From positions 62,001 through 126,000 of the forward strand of contig WRHY01000005.1 in assembly GCA_009783025.1 (NCBI GenBank): 64,000 nt of DNA. Direction: 5' to 3'. A model generated the notes under the pieces. It was not told the origin of the DNA and did not search any database. It saw only the letters and a program-made list of their open reading frames with translations. Of this stretch, positions 27,201 through 32,858 are shown piece after piece. Position 1 is the first letter of the stretch. Every line of letters starts with the position of its first letter. The translations under genes were made by a program, and so were the position numbers. The stretch is from Desulfovibrionaceae bacterium. GTDB taxonomy: Bacteria; Desulfobacterota; Desulfovibrionia; Desulfovibrionales; Desulfovibrionaceae.

Positions 27201-27377
27201 CATGGTCTTGGGGCTGGCCCCGGACATGGACGCGGAAACGGATATGGTGGGAAAATCCACCTGGGGCAGGGCGGAAACAGGCAAAAGCGCATAGGCGATG
27301 CACCCGGCCACGACCAGGGCAAGGGACAGGAGCGTTGTGGCCACAGGCCGTTTGATGAAAACCGTCGTGATGTTCAC
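22758..27377 (-). CDS. RND permease fused in frame to outer-membrane efflux factor
   Basis: A single 1539-codon open frame. Residues 1-1031 are a full-length RND permease ([53 protein letters not shown]). From about 1032 the frame continues into a complete NodT-type outer-membrane factor that carries its own lipobox (LLCCLASGC). Both parts have normal family length, so only a stop codon appears to be missing between them. Either a real fusion is made and processed, or the OMF starts separately at GTG 24284. A family A repeat is translated within the OMF part. The start is GTG 27377. The gene heads the efflux operon, followed by the adaptor and second pump. Confidence 0.9.
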   Translation of the reverse strand: MNITTVFIKRPVATTLLSLALVVAGCIAYALLPVSALPQVDFPTISVSASMSGASPKTMAASVATPLERAIGAIAGITEMTSVSTLGTTTVTVQFDLDRDINGAARDVQAAINTALGDLPSGLTTNPTYKLVNPADAPIMLVSLSSESMPRERLFDLASTLVSPKIAQVDGVGQVIVGGSALPAVRVAVNMDRLHQRGLSLEQVREAIAGYNDNLPQGALETDGRYWQIAVNSRARAAHEYAPLIVAWDNGNAVRLMDVATVTDSVQDVRNIGLLEDRPAVMLLIYRRPGANIIEAVDAVKATLPSLRELIPASVRMEAVFDRTITIRSSLHEVMRALVISVGLVVLVVFLFLYTARGTLIPGIGVGASIIGTFAGMYLCGFSLDNLSLMALAIATGFVVDDAIVVLENISRHLENGVPPAQAAIQGAREVSFTVFSISLSLIAVFIPILFMQGIAGRLFREFAATLSLAIAVSLLLSLTLTPMLCASLLQGKTASAPAPSALARHLAAFHAAVLRGYTSSLDLFLKHKQFVLILWFFITGLTVFLYIVTPKGFFPQQDTGLIRGALLADQSLSFQAMSQKIRLLMRAASSDPAVETVAGYTTGSTSAFIAIALKPRSQRDADADEVIVRLRGKVNSEPGAQLFLAAAQDINVGGRISRAMYQYTLQTEDLDQLRHWTDTLQRALKSDPLFKDLNSDFQSGGLESLVSVDRDTAARLGVTMDQVDAALNNAFGQRLVSTIYGERNQYRVVLLTEDSQWQGPEGLKAVYVPAQNGTLVPLSALASFAPDRTPVQVNHQGQSPAATISFNLDPGSSLSEATARIEAARRAIHMPKSVRASFQGTAKEFETSLRSQPWLIFAAIFCLYVVLGVLYESYVHPITILSTLPPAGIGALLALLLFGMDFSVIALIGVLLLAGIVKKNAILLIDFALTRRAEGMSAEESIRAACALRFRPIMMTTLAALLGAVPLAVGFGDGSELRRPLGVSIIGGLLMSQLLTLYTTPILYLYLEDLNTRWNETLQRLFKRPVEARTVATRLLPAVLLCCLASGCAVGPDYTRPATSVPHAYKEAGSDSVCRDTSSDLLCAPGQDRKSPAPSPKAAPSSSDGKRRHYQEAAHADALQADWRLAAPGSVDSGPWWEAFADPALNIFMRDLERSNQNIESARANLRQAQAQVREARAAFFPVLGGSGSISRGRAVQPPGVQTTYTATLQAGWELDLWGGTRRSVESAEAQAGAMAATLDAVILSMRAELALNYFQLRTFDAMLDLYAKTVAAYTRFLRITQNQYEAGTAARADVATAKAQLKAAEAQRVDLDVQRKQTEHAIALLLGLPASEFTLAPAPLKAQLPRIDAGIPSYLLERRPDVATAERQVMAANADIGVAKSAWFPSLTFPASGGYTSASFARWFTAPSEIWSFGPALALTLFQGGAIIAKTDQAEAAWEAAVANYRQTVLQAFADVEDALAATRLLEQEFALQEEALAAARDAEAMYMDQYQAGTLNYLNVATAQAVTLTNARTVEQLRGARFAALVSLIRALGGGW
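24044..24170. repeat. Family A repeat, copy 5, inside OMF with 8-bp target duplication
   Basis: 127 bp. Arms TCTCCGTTTGCCGT / ACGGCAAACGGAG share two copy-specific changes in both arms. It is flanked on both sides by GGCTTCTT, a perfect 8-bp direct repeat. 127 + 8 = 135 bp keeps the frame. Encodes the same peptide frame as the pgeF insertion. Confidence 0.95.
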
Positions 27378-27512
27378 GGATGCCGCACCTCAATTCCACC
27401 CTTGCGGGACGCGCGTTTGCCGGTGCATACCGCGCTGCTTCCCGGACGCCGCCGCGTTGCAAGGATCAGAGTCAAGGCTATTTATTACATGCTATATATT
27501 TAAAAGTCTATT

Positions 27513-27550
27513 TTAAAAGAAAAAAACAGCGGCCCGGTGAAGCGGGCCGC
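27513..27550 (-). terminator. Minus-strand intrinsic terminator upstream of efflux operon
   Basis: GCGGCCCG / CGGGCCGC stem (27529-27536 and 27543-27550) followed on the minus strand by TGTTTTTTT. No minus-strand gene lies immediately upstream; it may insulate the efflux operon from read-through or antisense transcription. Confidence 0.6.
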
Positions 27551-27566
27551 ATAATGGTGAGGCGCA

Positions 27567-27594
27567 TTGACAAAAATTACATTGTATTTATATT
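27567..27594 (+). promoter_or_regulatory. Promoter of brnTA
   Basis: TTGACA (27567-27572), 16-bp spacer, TATATT (27589-27594), followed by AT-rich sequence that could hold the BrnA operator. GAGGGG precedes the brnT ATG by 9 bp. Confidence 0.65.
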
Positions 27595-27618
27595 GTATGT
27601 ATACGAGGGGATTGCCGA

Positions 27619-27900
27619 ATGAATTTTGTCTGGAATGAGGAAAAAGCGGCCGCTAACCTTGAAAAGCACGGCATTTCATTTGAAGAGGCGCAAACCGTTT
27701 TCAATGATTATAGCGCCCTGCTAGTACCAGACCCCGATCATTCCGACGACGAAGACCGCTTTGTTCTGCTTGGCCTGAGCTTCGCGCTACGCATGCTGGT
27801 TGTGTGCCACTGCTACCGGGAGAATGACAAACAGATTAGAATCATATCGGCAAGAAAAGCCACCAGAAAAGAGTCAGCGGCATACGAAAAAAGGAAATGA
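27619..27900 (+). CDS. brnT: BrnT-type ribonuclease toxin
   Basis: 93 residues. BrnT family (RelE-like fold) of type II toxin-antitoxin systems that cleave RNA. Diagnostic features are FVWNEEKAAANLEKHGISFEEA at the N-terminus (here FEWDxxKxxxNxxKHGVxF), the VPDPDHSDDEDRFVLLG segment, and the C-terminal IRIISARKATRKESAAYE with catalytic Arg/Lys residues. The toxin precedes the antitoxin and overlaps it by 4 bp, the usual brnTA order. Confidence 0.93.
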   Translation: MNFVWNEEKAAANLEKHGISFEEAQTVFNDYSALLVPDPDHSDDEDRFVLLGLSFALRMLVVCHCYRENDKQIRIISARKATRKESAAYEKRK

Positions 27901-28112
27901 CCATGCGCGACGAATACAATTTTTCAGAAGGCGTCAAAAATCCCTATGTCAAACCGCCTAAAGCCACGGTTACCATTCGCTTGGACAAGGAAACCGTGGA
28001 CTACTTTAAAAACATGGCGGAACAGGTGAACATACCATACCAGACCTTGATCAACTCCTATCTGGCAGACTGTGCCTCCAGGAAGGTAAAGCTGTCCGTT
28101 TTCTGGGAGTAA
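27897..28112 (+). CDS. brnA: BrnA-type antitoxin
   Basis: 71 residues. Ribbon-helix-helix DNA-binding antitoxin partner of BrnT: disordered N-terminus with NPYVKPPKATVTIRLDKETV, then the RHH helices (VDYFKNMAEQVNIPYQTLINSYLADCA). It should neutralise BrnT and repress the operon. The ATG at 27897 overlaps the toxin stop; an in-frame ATG at 27903 is also possible. Confidence 0.9.
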   Translation: MTMRDEYNFSEGVKNPYVKPPKATVTIRLDKETVDYFKNMAEQVNIPYQTLINSYLADCASRKVKLSVFWE

Positions 28113-28139
28113 AAATCAATCAGGACCTGCCGGACAGCT

Positions 28140-28481
28140 CTAATTATTTGGCGGTGTCCGTAACGCTCTGTGAATAATCTCAATAATCAGCTCCTCTATC
28201 GTGCACTCCTCCGGCGGCCTGATCTCCTTCACATACACATACAACGGCTCCACGGGCTCCTTATAATCCGCAGGCTGTAGAAACCTCGGCCCCTGACCGG
28301 TCATTATCCATTCAGGATTAACTCTCTTCAAGCGCAGCAGCGCCACAAGCCAGTCCGCCGGTATGCTGCCCCGCCTTTTCGCATCCGAAATTGACGACTG
28401 TTTAATGCCTAGAAAGTCCGCCAATTCAATTTGCGTTCTGCATCCTGCTGCCTCGAAAACACGATCCAAGGGGGTGGACAT
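28140..28481 (-). CDS. CI-repressor-like HTH regulator
   Basis: 113 residues from ATG 28481. The N-terminal HTH (TQIELADFLGIKQSSISDAK) and following SIPADWLVALLRLKRVNPEWI match the phage CI repressor family and the protein at 17698-17955. The C-terminal 40 residues are acidic and unrecognised. AAGGAG lies about 9 bp upstream. It is divergent from an XRE regulator with tandem 16-bp repeats in between, an arrangement like a phage switch region. Confidence 0.75.
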   Translation of the reverse strand: MSTPLDRVFEAAGCRTQIELADFLGIKQSSISDAKRRGSIPADWLVALLRLKRVNPEWIMTGQGPRFLQPADYKEPVEPLYVYVKEIRPPEECTIEELIIEIIHRALRTPPNN

Positions 28482-28531
28482 GGTCATGCTCCTTTTCGAT
28501 CTTACCATGCCCTTTTGGGTATCATTAGGAT

Positions 28532-28563
28532 AGATGCTCAATACATCAGATGCTCAATACATC
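28532..28563. promoter_or_regulatory. Tandem 16-bp direct repeats, candidate operator
   Basis: AGATGCTCAATACATC occurs twice without a gap (28532-28547, 28548-28563), exactly between two divergently transcribed HTH genes. Likely binding sites for one or both regulators. Confidence 0.55.
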
Positions 28564-28616
28564 ACCTGATAACGACATCAGCTATTCATAAATTATCTGT
28601 CGAGTATGAACAGGGA

Positions 28617-28907
28617 ATGAGAAAAAGATCTCCCTCCAAGTTCGGAGCGGCCCTGATTCAAGAATATAAAAAGCGGGGCTTTACGCAGTACAGTCTTGCA
28701 AAAAAGATGGGGCGCAGCACTCGTTATCTCAATAACCTTGAGCATGACAGAAACGAACCGCGCTTTACGACAATTCTTTTGCTTGCTGATGCCATAGGCA
28801 TGGAGCCGGGCGAATTGGTGAATGCCGCCGCTGAACTGAGTTGGGCCGCTCTGGATGAAGCGGATATGGAACCGAAAGAAGGCGGGACGTCCGAAGAAAA
28901 AAGTTGA
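28617..28907 (+). CDS. XRE-family transcriptional regulator
   Basis: 96 residues from ATG 28617 (weak AGGGA directly upstream; earlier in-frame starts exist). A typical Cro/CI HTH: GFTQYSLAKKMGRSTRYLNNLEHDRNEP, then TTILLLADAIGMEPGELV. An acidic C-terminal tail follows. It is divergent from the CI-like gene and shares its intergenic repeats, so mutual regulation is likely. Confidence 0.8.
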   Translation: MRKRSPSKFGAALIQEYKKRGFTQYSLAKKMGRSTRYLNNLEHDRNEPRFTTILLLADAIGMEPGELVNAAAELSWAALDEADMEPKEGGTSEEKS

Positions 28908-29071
28908 AAAAAGCTGAAAAAATCAGACTCTCAAGGCCGCGTATAAAGGCTGTCTGTCTTTTTGCCGACTTGACAGCGCCCCCAGAGGATATATCTTACT
29001 AAAAAGAAAGCCGAAGGCGCTGCCAACACCATCGGCCAAGGGGCAACTCCCTTGTATCACCAACGGCTAGA

Positions 29072-29110
29072 GACTGCCCCGGCATGGATACCACACCAGC
29101 CGGGGCAGTC
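29072..29110. terminator. 12-bp stem hairpin between XRE and PIN genes
   Basis: GACTGCCCCGGC (29072-29083) and GCCGGGGCAGTC (29099-29110) are perfect inverted arms with a 15-base loop. A weak T tract follows (GTATTTGGGG). The rest of the gap 28908-29185 shows no supported gene. Confidence 0.45.
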
Positions 29111-29150
29111 GTATTTGGGGATTGAGGCGCGTCTGGAAGCTCTCCCAATC

Positions 29151-29179
29151 TTGACAGGTCAACTGATAGCGTATATGCT
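29151..29179 (+). promoter_or_regulatory. Promoter giving a near-leaderless PIN mRNA
   Basis: TTGACA (29151-29156), 17-bp spacer, TATGCT (29174-29179). The expected transcription start falls at or beside the PIN ATG at 29186, and no Shine-Dalgarno is visible. Confidence 0.5.
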
Positions 29180-29185
29180 GTCATT

Positions 29186-29614
29186 ATGAAGGCCATAGTT
29201 ATTGATACCAACGTCTTTGTTTCCGCCCTGAGGGGAAAAGATGCGTCCGGCGGCGCTTCGCGAGTGCTATTACGGGCGGCTTTGAGTGGGAAGTATCGCC
29301 CTCTTTTCGGAAACGCCTTGTGGCTGGAATACGAAGACCTGCTCAGTCGCCCGGTATGGACTGACAACACCACGCACGCGGAAAGACTGGAAGTTTTAAA
29401 AGCCTTGGCGGCGGCGGGAACGTGGGTTTCCATCTATTATGGCTGGAGACCGAATCTGCCCGACGAGGGCGACAATCACTTGATAGAGCTGGCTGTGGCG
29501 GGTAACGCCAAGGCCATTGTGACATATAATATCAAAGATTTACAAAGAGGGCAGCTTTTGTGGCCGCAATTGCGGATATTGACCCCTGTGGACTGCCTGA
29601 AGGAGCTACCATGA
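29186..29614 (+). CDS. PIN-domain toxin (VapC-like)
   Basis: 142 residues. PIN nuclease fold of the COG1569 type: acidic residues at VIDTNVFVSAL (Asp7), the E of WLEYEDLL, and PDEGDNHLIELAVAG with NAKAIVTYNIKDL closing the active site. Expected to be an Mg-dependent RNase toxin. It overlaps the ribbon-helix-helix antitoxin gene by 4 bp. Toxin-first order is less common than antitoxin-first for vapBC. Confidence 0.9.
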   Translation: MKAIVIDTNVFVSALRGKDASGGASRVLLRAALSGKYRPLFGNALWLEYEDLLSRPVWTDNTTHAERLEVLKALAAAGTWVSIYYGWRPNLPDEGDNHLIELAVAGNAKAIVTYNIKDLQRGQLLWPQLRILTPVDCLKELP

Positions 29615-29841
29615 GCATAGTAACCCTTCGTCTGCCGGAAGACTTGGCAAACCGGCTGAAGAACGTGGCTGGAGCCCGTGGCGTGAGCGTAAACAAGCTC
29701 ATCATGGAAATCAGTGTCCAGGCTCTTGCCGTCTATGATGCCGAGACCCGTTTCAAAACGATGGCGGCGGAAGCAAATATTCCCGCAGCCCTGGCCGTGC
29801 TTGATCGGCTGGATGAGCACGCGGCGCAGTCGGATTTGTAG
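29611..29841 (+). CDS. Ribbon-helix-helix antitoxin
   Basis: 76 residues from ATG 29611, with AAGGAG 6 bp upstream inside the toxin gene. The N-terminal RHH motif SIVTLRLPEDLANRLKNVAG, ARGVSVNKLIMEIS resembles HicB/CopG-type antitoxins. The C-terminal half (ETRFKTMAAEANIPAALAVL) should contact the PIN toxin. Translation is coupled to the toxin. Confidence 0.85.
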   Translation: MSIVTLRLPEDLANRLKNVAGARGVSVNKLIMEISVQALAVYDAETRFKTMAAEANIPAALAVLDRLDEHAAQSDL

Positions 29842-29890
29842 TTCTTGCCGTGTCGTGTTTTACCCTTGCCAATACCCTGATAACGGGCGC

Positions 29891-30589
29891 TCACCTGGAG
29901 CCTTCATAGGGAACCGGGTCCGGGACTCCGGCCGCTTCGAAGGCCGCCAGGCGCTCCCGGCAGGTGCCGCATTTTCCGCAGGCTATGGCCCGGTCCTGAT
30001 AACAGGAGCGGGTGAGATGATACGGGGCTTTGAGTTCGATTCCCCTCCGGACAATATCAGTCTTGCTCATCCCGCAAAAGGGCGTCAGGAGGCCGACCCG
30101 GTTTTCCGTTCCTTCCCGGATGGTCCGGCTCAAGGCGTCCACAAATCCGGGGCGGCAATCGGGATAGAGGGCATGGTCCCCTCCGTGCGTCGCCAAGGCG
30201 ATAGAGGTCACATCTCCGGTCTGCAAAGCGTGTGCTTCAGCCCTGCTTGAGAGGATGGAAGCCATGAGGAGATTCCGTCCGGGCACGAGCGTCGCGGCGA
30301 GGCTGCCGGGCTCCTGATAGCCTCCGGGTCCGGTCGGGATGTCCTTCCCGCTTCCGGCCATGAGCGCCGACCAGGCGGCAAGCCCGGAGAAGATGTCCCG
30401 GAGGTCGACAGTCGGCCCCTTGACCTCATAATGGGAGGCGACGCGGGCCGCCGCGGCTTCCTCAAAAGGATTGTGCCTGCTCCCGTAATTGAAAAAGACC
30501 GGAATCACCCTGTGTCCTTCGGCGAGGAGATGAGCGAGCAGGGTGGTGGAATCCAGACCTCCGCTGAATGCGAGAAAAGATGTCCGCAT
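29891..30589 (-). CDS. queC: 7-cyano-7-deazaguanine synthase (QueC-like)
   Basis: 232 residues from ATG 30589. Converts 7-carboxy-7-deazaguanine to preQ0 using ATP and ammonia, for queuosine or deazaguanine DNA modification. Seen: pyrophosphatase loop FSGGLDSTTLLAHL and a C-terminal four-Cys zinc site (SCYQDRAIACGKCGTCRERL). The Shine-Dalgarno is weak. No queD/E/F neighbours are present, and it sits among toxin-antitoxin and phage genes, so an accessory role such as DNA modification is possible. The core enzyme call is firm. Confidence 0.88.
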   Translation of the reverse strand: MRTSFLAFSGGLDSTTLLAHLLAEGHRVIPVFFNYGSRHNPFEEAAAARVASHYEVKGPTVDLRDIFSGLAAWSALMAGSGKDIPTGPGGYQEPGSLAATLVPGRNLLMASILSSRAEAHALQTGDVTSIALATHGGDHALYPDCRPGFVDALSRTIREGTENRVGLLTPFCGMSKTDIVRRGIELKAPYHLTRSCYQDRAIACGKCGTCRERLAAFEAAGVPDPVPYEGSR

Positions 30590-30669
30590 GAGAGTTGTAA
30601 CCTTGAAGTTTGATAGTTGATAAATGCTCTGGCCTTGTGAAGCGAAGCGTACCACGGTCCGCATAAAAC

Positions 30670-30698
30670 TTGAAATTATAGCTGCTTTGACATAAATA
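30670..30698 (+). promoter_or_regulatory. Promoter of small hydrophobic peptide locus 1
   Basis: TTGAAA (30670-30675), 17-bp spacer, TAAATA (30693-30698). The -35 box and spacing are kept at locus 2 and the layout at locus 3. The following leader contains TCTCCGAAAGGAGG, a stem that can mask the ribosome site. Confidence 0.6.
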
Positions 30699-30735
30699 AC
30701 CCGTGGGGCGAGTTCTCCGAAAGGAGGATGACCCT

Positions 30736-30813
30736 ATGGGAAGGTTCCTTGTGAATGTCCTGGCGATGATTATCGCCGGCGTCATAGCGGCTCTTATTTT
30801 GCGTTACCTGTAA
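30736..30813 (+). CDS. 25-residue hydrophobic membrane peptide, locus 1
   Basis: Encodes MGRFLVNVLAMIIAGVIAAL plus ILRYL, a single TM helix with basic ends. GGAGG lies 7-9 bp before ATG 30736, within a possible hairpin. Locus 2 (56881-56958) encodes the identical peptide with only synonymous base changes, showing that the protein is selected; locus 3 (57396-57479) is a relative. Size, TM helix, masked ribosome site and tight terminators resemble type I toxins such as Fst, Ldr or Ibs. No antisense RNA gene has been shown. The function is inferred. Confidence 0.75.
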   Translation: MGRFLVNVLAMIIAGVIAALILRYL

Positions 30814-30828
30814 CGACTAAATGAGATT

Positions 30829-30859
30829 GCCCCGTAGGAATCTACCATTCCTACGGGGC
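30829..30859 (+). terminator. 13-bp stem hairpin after small peptide gene 1
   Basis: GCCCCGTAGGAAT / ATTCCTACGGGGC with a 5-base loop, 15 bp after the stop. The same stem follows locus 2 (56834-56865), with a different loop. Confidence 0.7.
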
Positions 30860-30900
30860 GAAAGCCTTGGTACATAAAAACTACTGGGGAACTCGTCCCA

Positions 30901-30941
30901 GGGCCGGGGAGTGGTGACACACAAACCGGCCCGTCTTTTTT
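30901..30941 (+). terminator. Second terminator of small peptide locus 1
   Basis: GGGCCGG / CCGGCCC stem followed by CGTCTTTTTT. The stem and its loop core (CACAAACCGGCCC) recur at loci 2 and 3. Confidence 0.7.
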
Positions 30942-31002
30942 AGAAATATTACGCATTCACCATACTTTGTCAACTACCTCACCTCAACGAACCGGGCATC
31001 TT

Positions 31003-31260
31003 TTACTCACACTCCAAACCCTCAACCACAGCCCGCATGTCCCTCGGCAACCGCAGTCCCGCAACCTCGTTTTCATAGCTTACCCGGCAGTGGTCCGGGT
31101 CAAACCAAAAAATCCGGTCCACCAGCCTGCGCGGCCAGGAGCGCTTATCCTTAAGCTCCCATCGGTAAAATTGCGCTGAGACGGTCAGTCCCGGCCAGCC
31201 CCAGATGACGGCAGCGGCCAGGTTATCAAAGGCAATGAGAAGGGCTTTAATACGGCGATC
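31003..31260 (-). pseudogene. Phage-type small protein lacking its start
   Basis: An 85-codon frame reading RRIKALLIAFDNLAAAVIWG, then WPGLTVSAQFYRWELKDKRS and WPRRLVDRIFWFDPDHCRVS, resembling a small protein often found beside phage lysis or tail genes. An in-frame stop lies directly upstream and no ATG, GTG or TTG opens the conserved part (ATT is the only near-start), so it is 5'-truncated or mutated. It lies at the left edge of the prophage. The rest of 30975-31333 shows no other gene. Confidence 0.5.
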
Positions 31261-31333
31261 TTAATATATTGCCTTTGTATTCTCCTGAGGGTAAATTGTA
31301 TGCTTCATGCGACGCTGAAAAAAGAGGTCCTTA

Positions 31334-32092
31334 ATGAACTTTCCATATGCAGGCGGTTGCGCAAAGTCAAAACTTCTCCGGTTTGTAGATCATAATGAAA
31401 CATATGGCCCGCATGTCATCAAAGGATATTTAGAATGGTTCAGCTCTGTTGAATCAGTGGTCGACTTAGGCGCTGGAACAGGGCGTGATCTCGGTTTTGT
31501 CAAAGCCAAATTTCCAAATGCGTCACTGTATGCAGTTGAATGCATGCATGGTAATATTGCCAGCTTGGAAAACCAAGGAATAAAAACGTACCCCATAAAT
31601 ATCGAAGCTGAATCTTTTCCTTTTCAAAACGAAAGTATTGATCTTTTCATCTGTAATCAAATTTTGGAGCATACAAAGGAGCTATTTTTTATACTTCATG
31701 AGATTACAAGGTGTCTCAAAATAGGAGGTTCCCTTATTGTTGGTGTGCCGAACGTGGCGTCACTGCATAATAGAATAGGTCTATTATTCGGCAAACATCC
31801 TACGCAAGCTAAAGCATGCTCGGCACATATCCGCTGTTTCTCAAAAAATGACTTTTTGTTGTTTTTGTATGAGTGCTTCCCCAAAGGCTATTCTCTGAAC
31901 AGTTTTGATGGAAGCCAATTTTACCCCTTCCCGCCCCTGCTTTCTCGGCCTTTGGCGCGTTTACTTCCCAGCATGGCATTTTCCATTTTCTTTTTACTGC
32001 AAAAAACAAAAAATTACAGAGGGTCATTTCTTGAATATCCGGTTAAGGCCAACCTCGAAACAAATTTCAAGGTGACTTCTCTGGTTCGTTAA
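31334..32092 (+). CDS. SAM-dependent methyltransferase, foreign composition
   Basis: 252 residues. Class I Rossmann methyltransferase: motif I VVDLGAGTGRD (about 42-52), acidic YAVECM, and the EHTKELFFILHEITRCLKIG region typical of Methyltransf_11. The substrate is unknown. It is clearly AT-richer than neighbours and opposite in strand to the phage genes, which suggests recent acquisition as a cargo gene at the prophage edge. ATG 31334 follows AAGAGG. The C-terminal ~60 residues are hydrophobic and aromatic, possibly membrane-associated. Confidence 0.85.
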   Translation: MNFPYAGGCAKSKLLRFVDHNETYGPHVIKGYLEWFSSVESVVDLGAGTGRDLGFVKAKFPNASLYAVECMHGNIASLENQGIKTYPINIEAESFPFQNESIDLFICNQILEHTKELFFILHEITRCLKIGGSLIVGVPNVASLHNRIGLLFGKHPTQAKACSAHIRCFSKNDFLLFLYECFPKGYSLNSFDGSQFYPFPPLLSRPLARLLPSMAFSIFFLLQKTKNYRGSFLEYPVKANLETNFKVTSLVR

Positions 32093-32386
32093 GTATGCCC
32101 TGCAAGCGCTTTTTCAATTTCTCGGCTTTTTGTTCCTGTTCAGCCAGCCCTTTCACGGCATGCCCGGCGTTATCCCCGAAGATAAAAAGCCTTTGCCCAT
32201 GCCATGAACTACGCGGTGCAAAGCTTTTTTGGGGCCGTGAACAAGGACGTTGAAGCGGCGGAACTGCTCTTCAAAGCCTATGTCGAAGGCGAAAAGACTC
32301 TGAACAAGTAGTGCATCCAAGGTGCCGGGCGGGTGTCACGCCATCCGGCCCCCGGTCCTTTCCTGCACTATTACTCAACCACCAAC
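32093..32386. other. Gap with a possible short gene remnant
   Basis: 294 bp. Bases 32204-32311 (+) hold a 35-codon frame (NYAVQSFFGAVNKDVEAAEL, FKAYVEGEKTLNK) with good coding character but no ribosome site. It may be the 3' remnant of a lost gene. Nothing else is supported. Confidence 0.35.
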
Positions 32387-32848
32387 CTACTCACACTCCG
32401 CCAACTGCTCCTGCAGCTTCATCTTTTCCGTGGCCAACTCCGCCCGCTCATCCTCCAGGACCTGGAGCTTGGCGATAGAAAATTCCACGTCAATGCCCAA
32501 AACCAAATCAGCCAGCGGACGGCTGCGGGCAGCATCGATCTCAGCCAGCCGGGCGTTAATCTCAGCCAAGCGCCACTCGGCCTCTTCCTCCGGCGTGGGC
32601 GGCCGGTTCGCCTCGGTCTCCAACCGGGCTTTCTCAGCTTCCCATCGCCGTACCCAGGGAGCCACATCAGCCTCATAATCTGATTCTGTTAATGGGTGGT
32701 TCCAATCGTCCGTGAACTGCATGTATCCTTGTCCTTCATGCCACTGTACGGACCATAAATTATTCGGAGCGGGAAAATCGAATTGCAGTCCTACGCCATC
32801 GACAACTATGATTCGGTCTGTGACCATTACTACTACATGGTTTTTCAT
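32387..32848 (-). CDS. Tail fibre assembly-like protein
   Basis: 153 residues. The N-terminal domain (VTDRIIVVDGVGLQFDFPAP, WSVQWHEGQGYMQF) and the acidic helical C-terminus rich in Glu/Ala resemble small proteins paired with phage tail fibres (Tfa-like chaperones). AGGAGG lies 6 bp before ATG 32848. It is 10 bp downstream of the fibre gene and is the last gene of the prophage structural operon. Confidence 0.65.
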   Translation of the reverse strand: MKNHVVVMVTDRIIVVDGVGLQFDFPAPNNLWSVQWHEGQGYMQFTDDWNHPLTESDYEADVAPWVRRWEAEKARLETEANRPPTPEEEAEWRLAEINARLAEIDAARSRPLADLVLGIDVEFSIAKLQVLEDERAELATEKMKLQEQLAECE

Positions 32849-32858
32849 GATATACCTC

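Larger units (their letters stand above)
30669..30974 (+). repeat. About 306-bp inverted duplication, left copy
   Basis: From CTTGAAATTATAGCTG to TTTGTCAAC. Matches 56717-57025 on the opposite strand, including promoter, peptide gene, both hairpins and the trailing AGAAATATTACGCATTC. The two copies enclose the whole prophage. Confidence 0.75.

Noticed and set aside
30462..30785. Minus-strand frame antisense to the small peptide gene, similar to one at 56909-57193
   Set aside because: The similarity follows from the DNA duplication. The peptide on the other strand keeps its protein under silent changes, whereas this frame does not.
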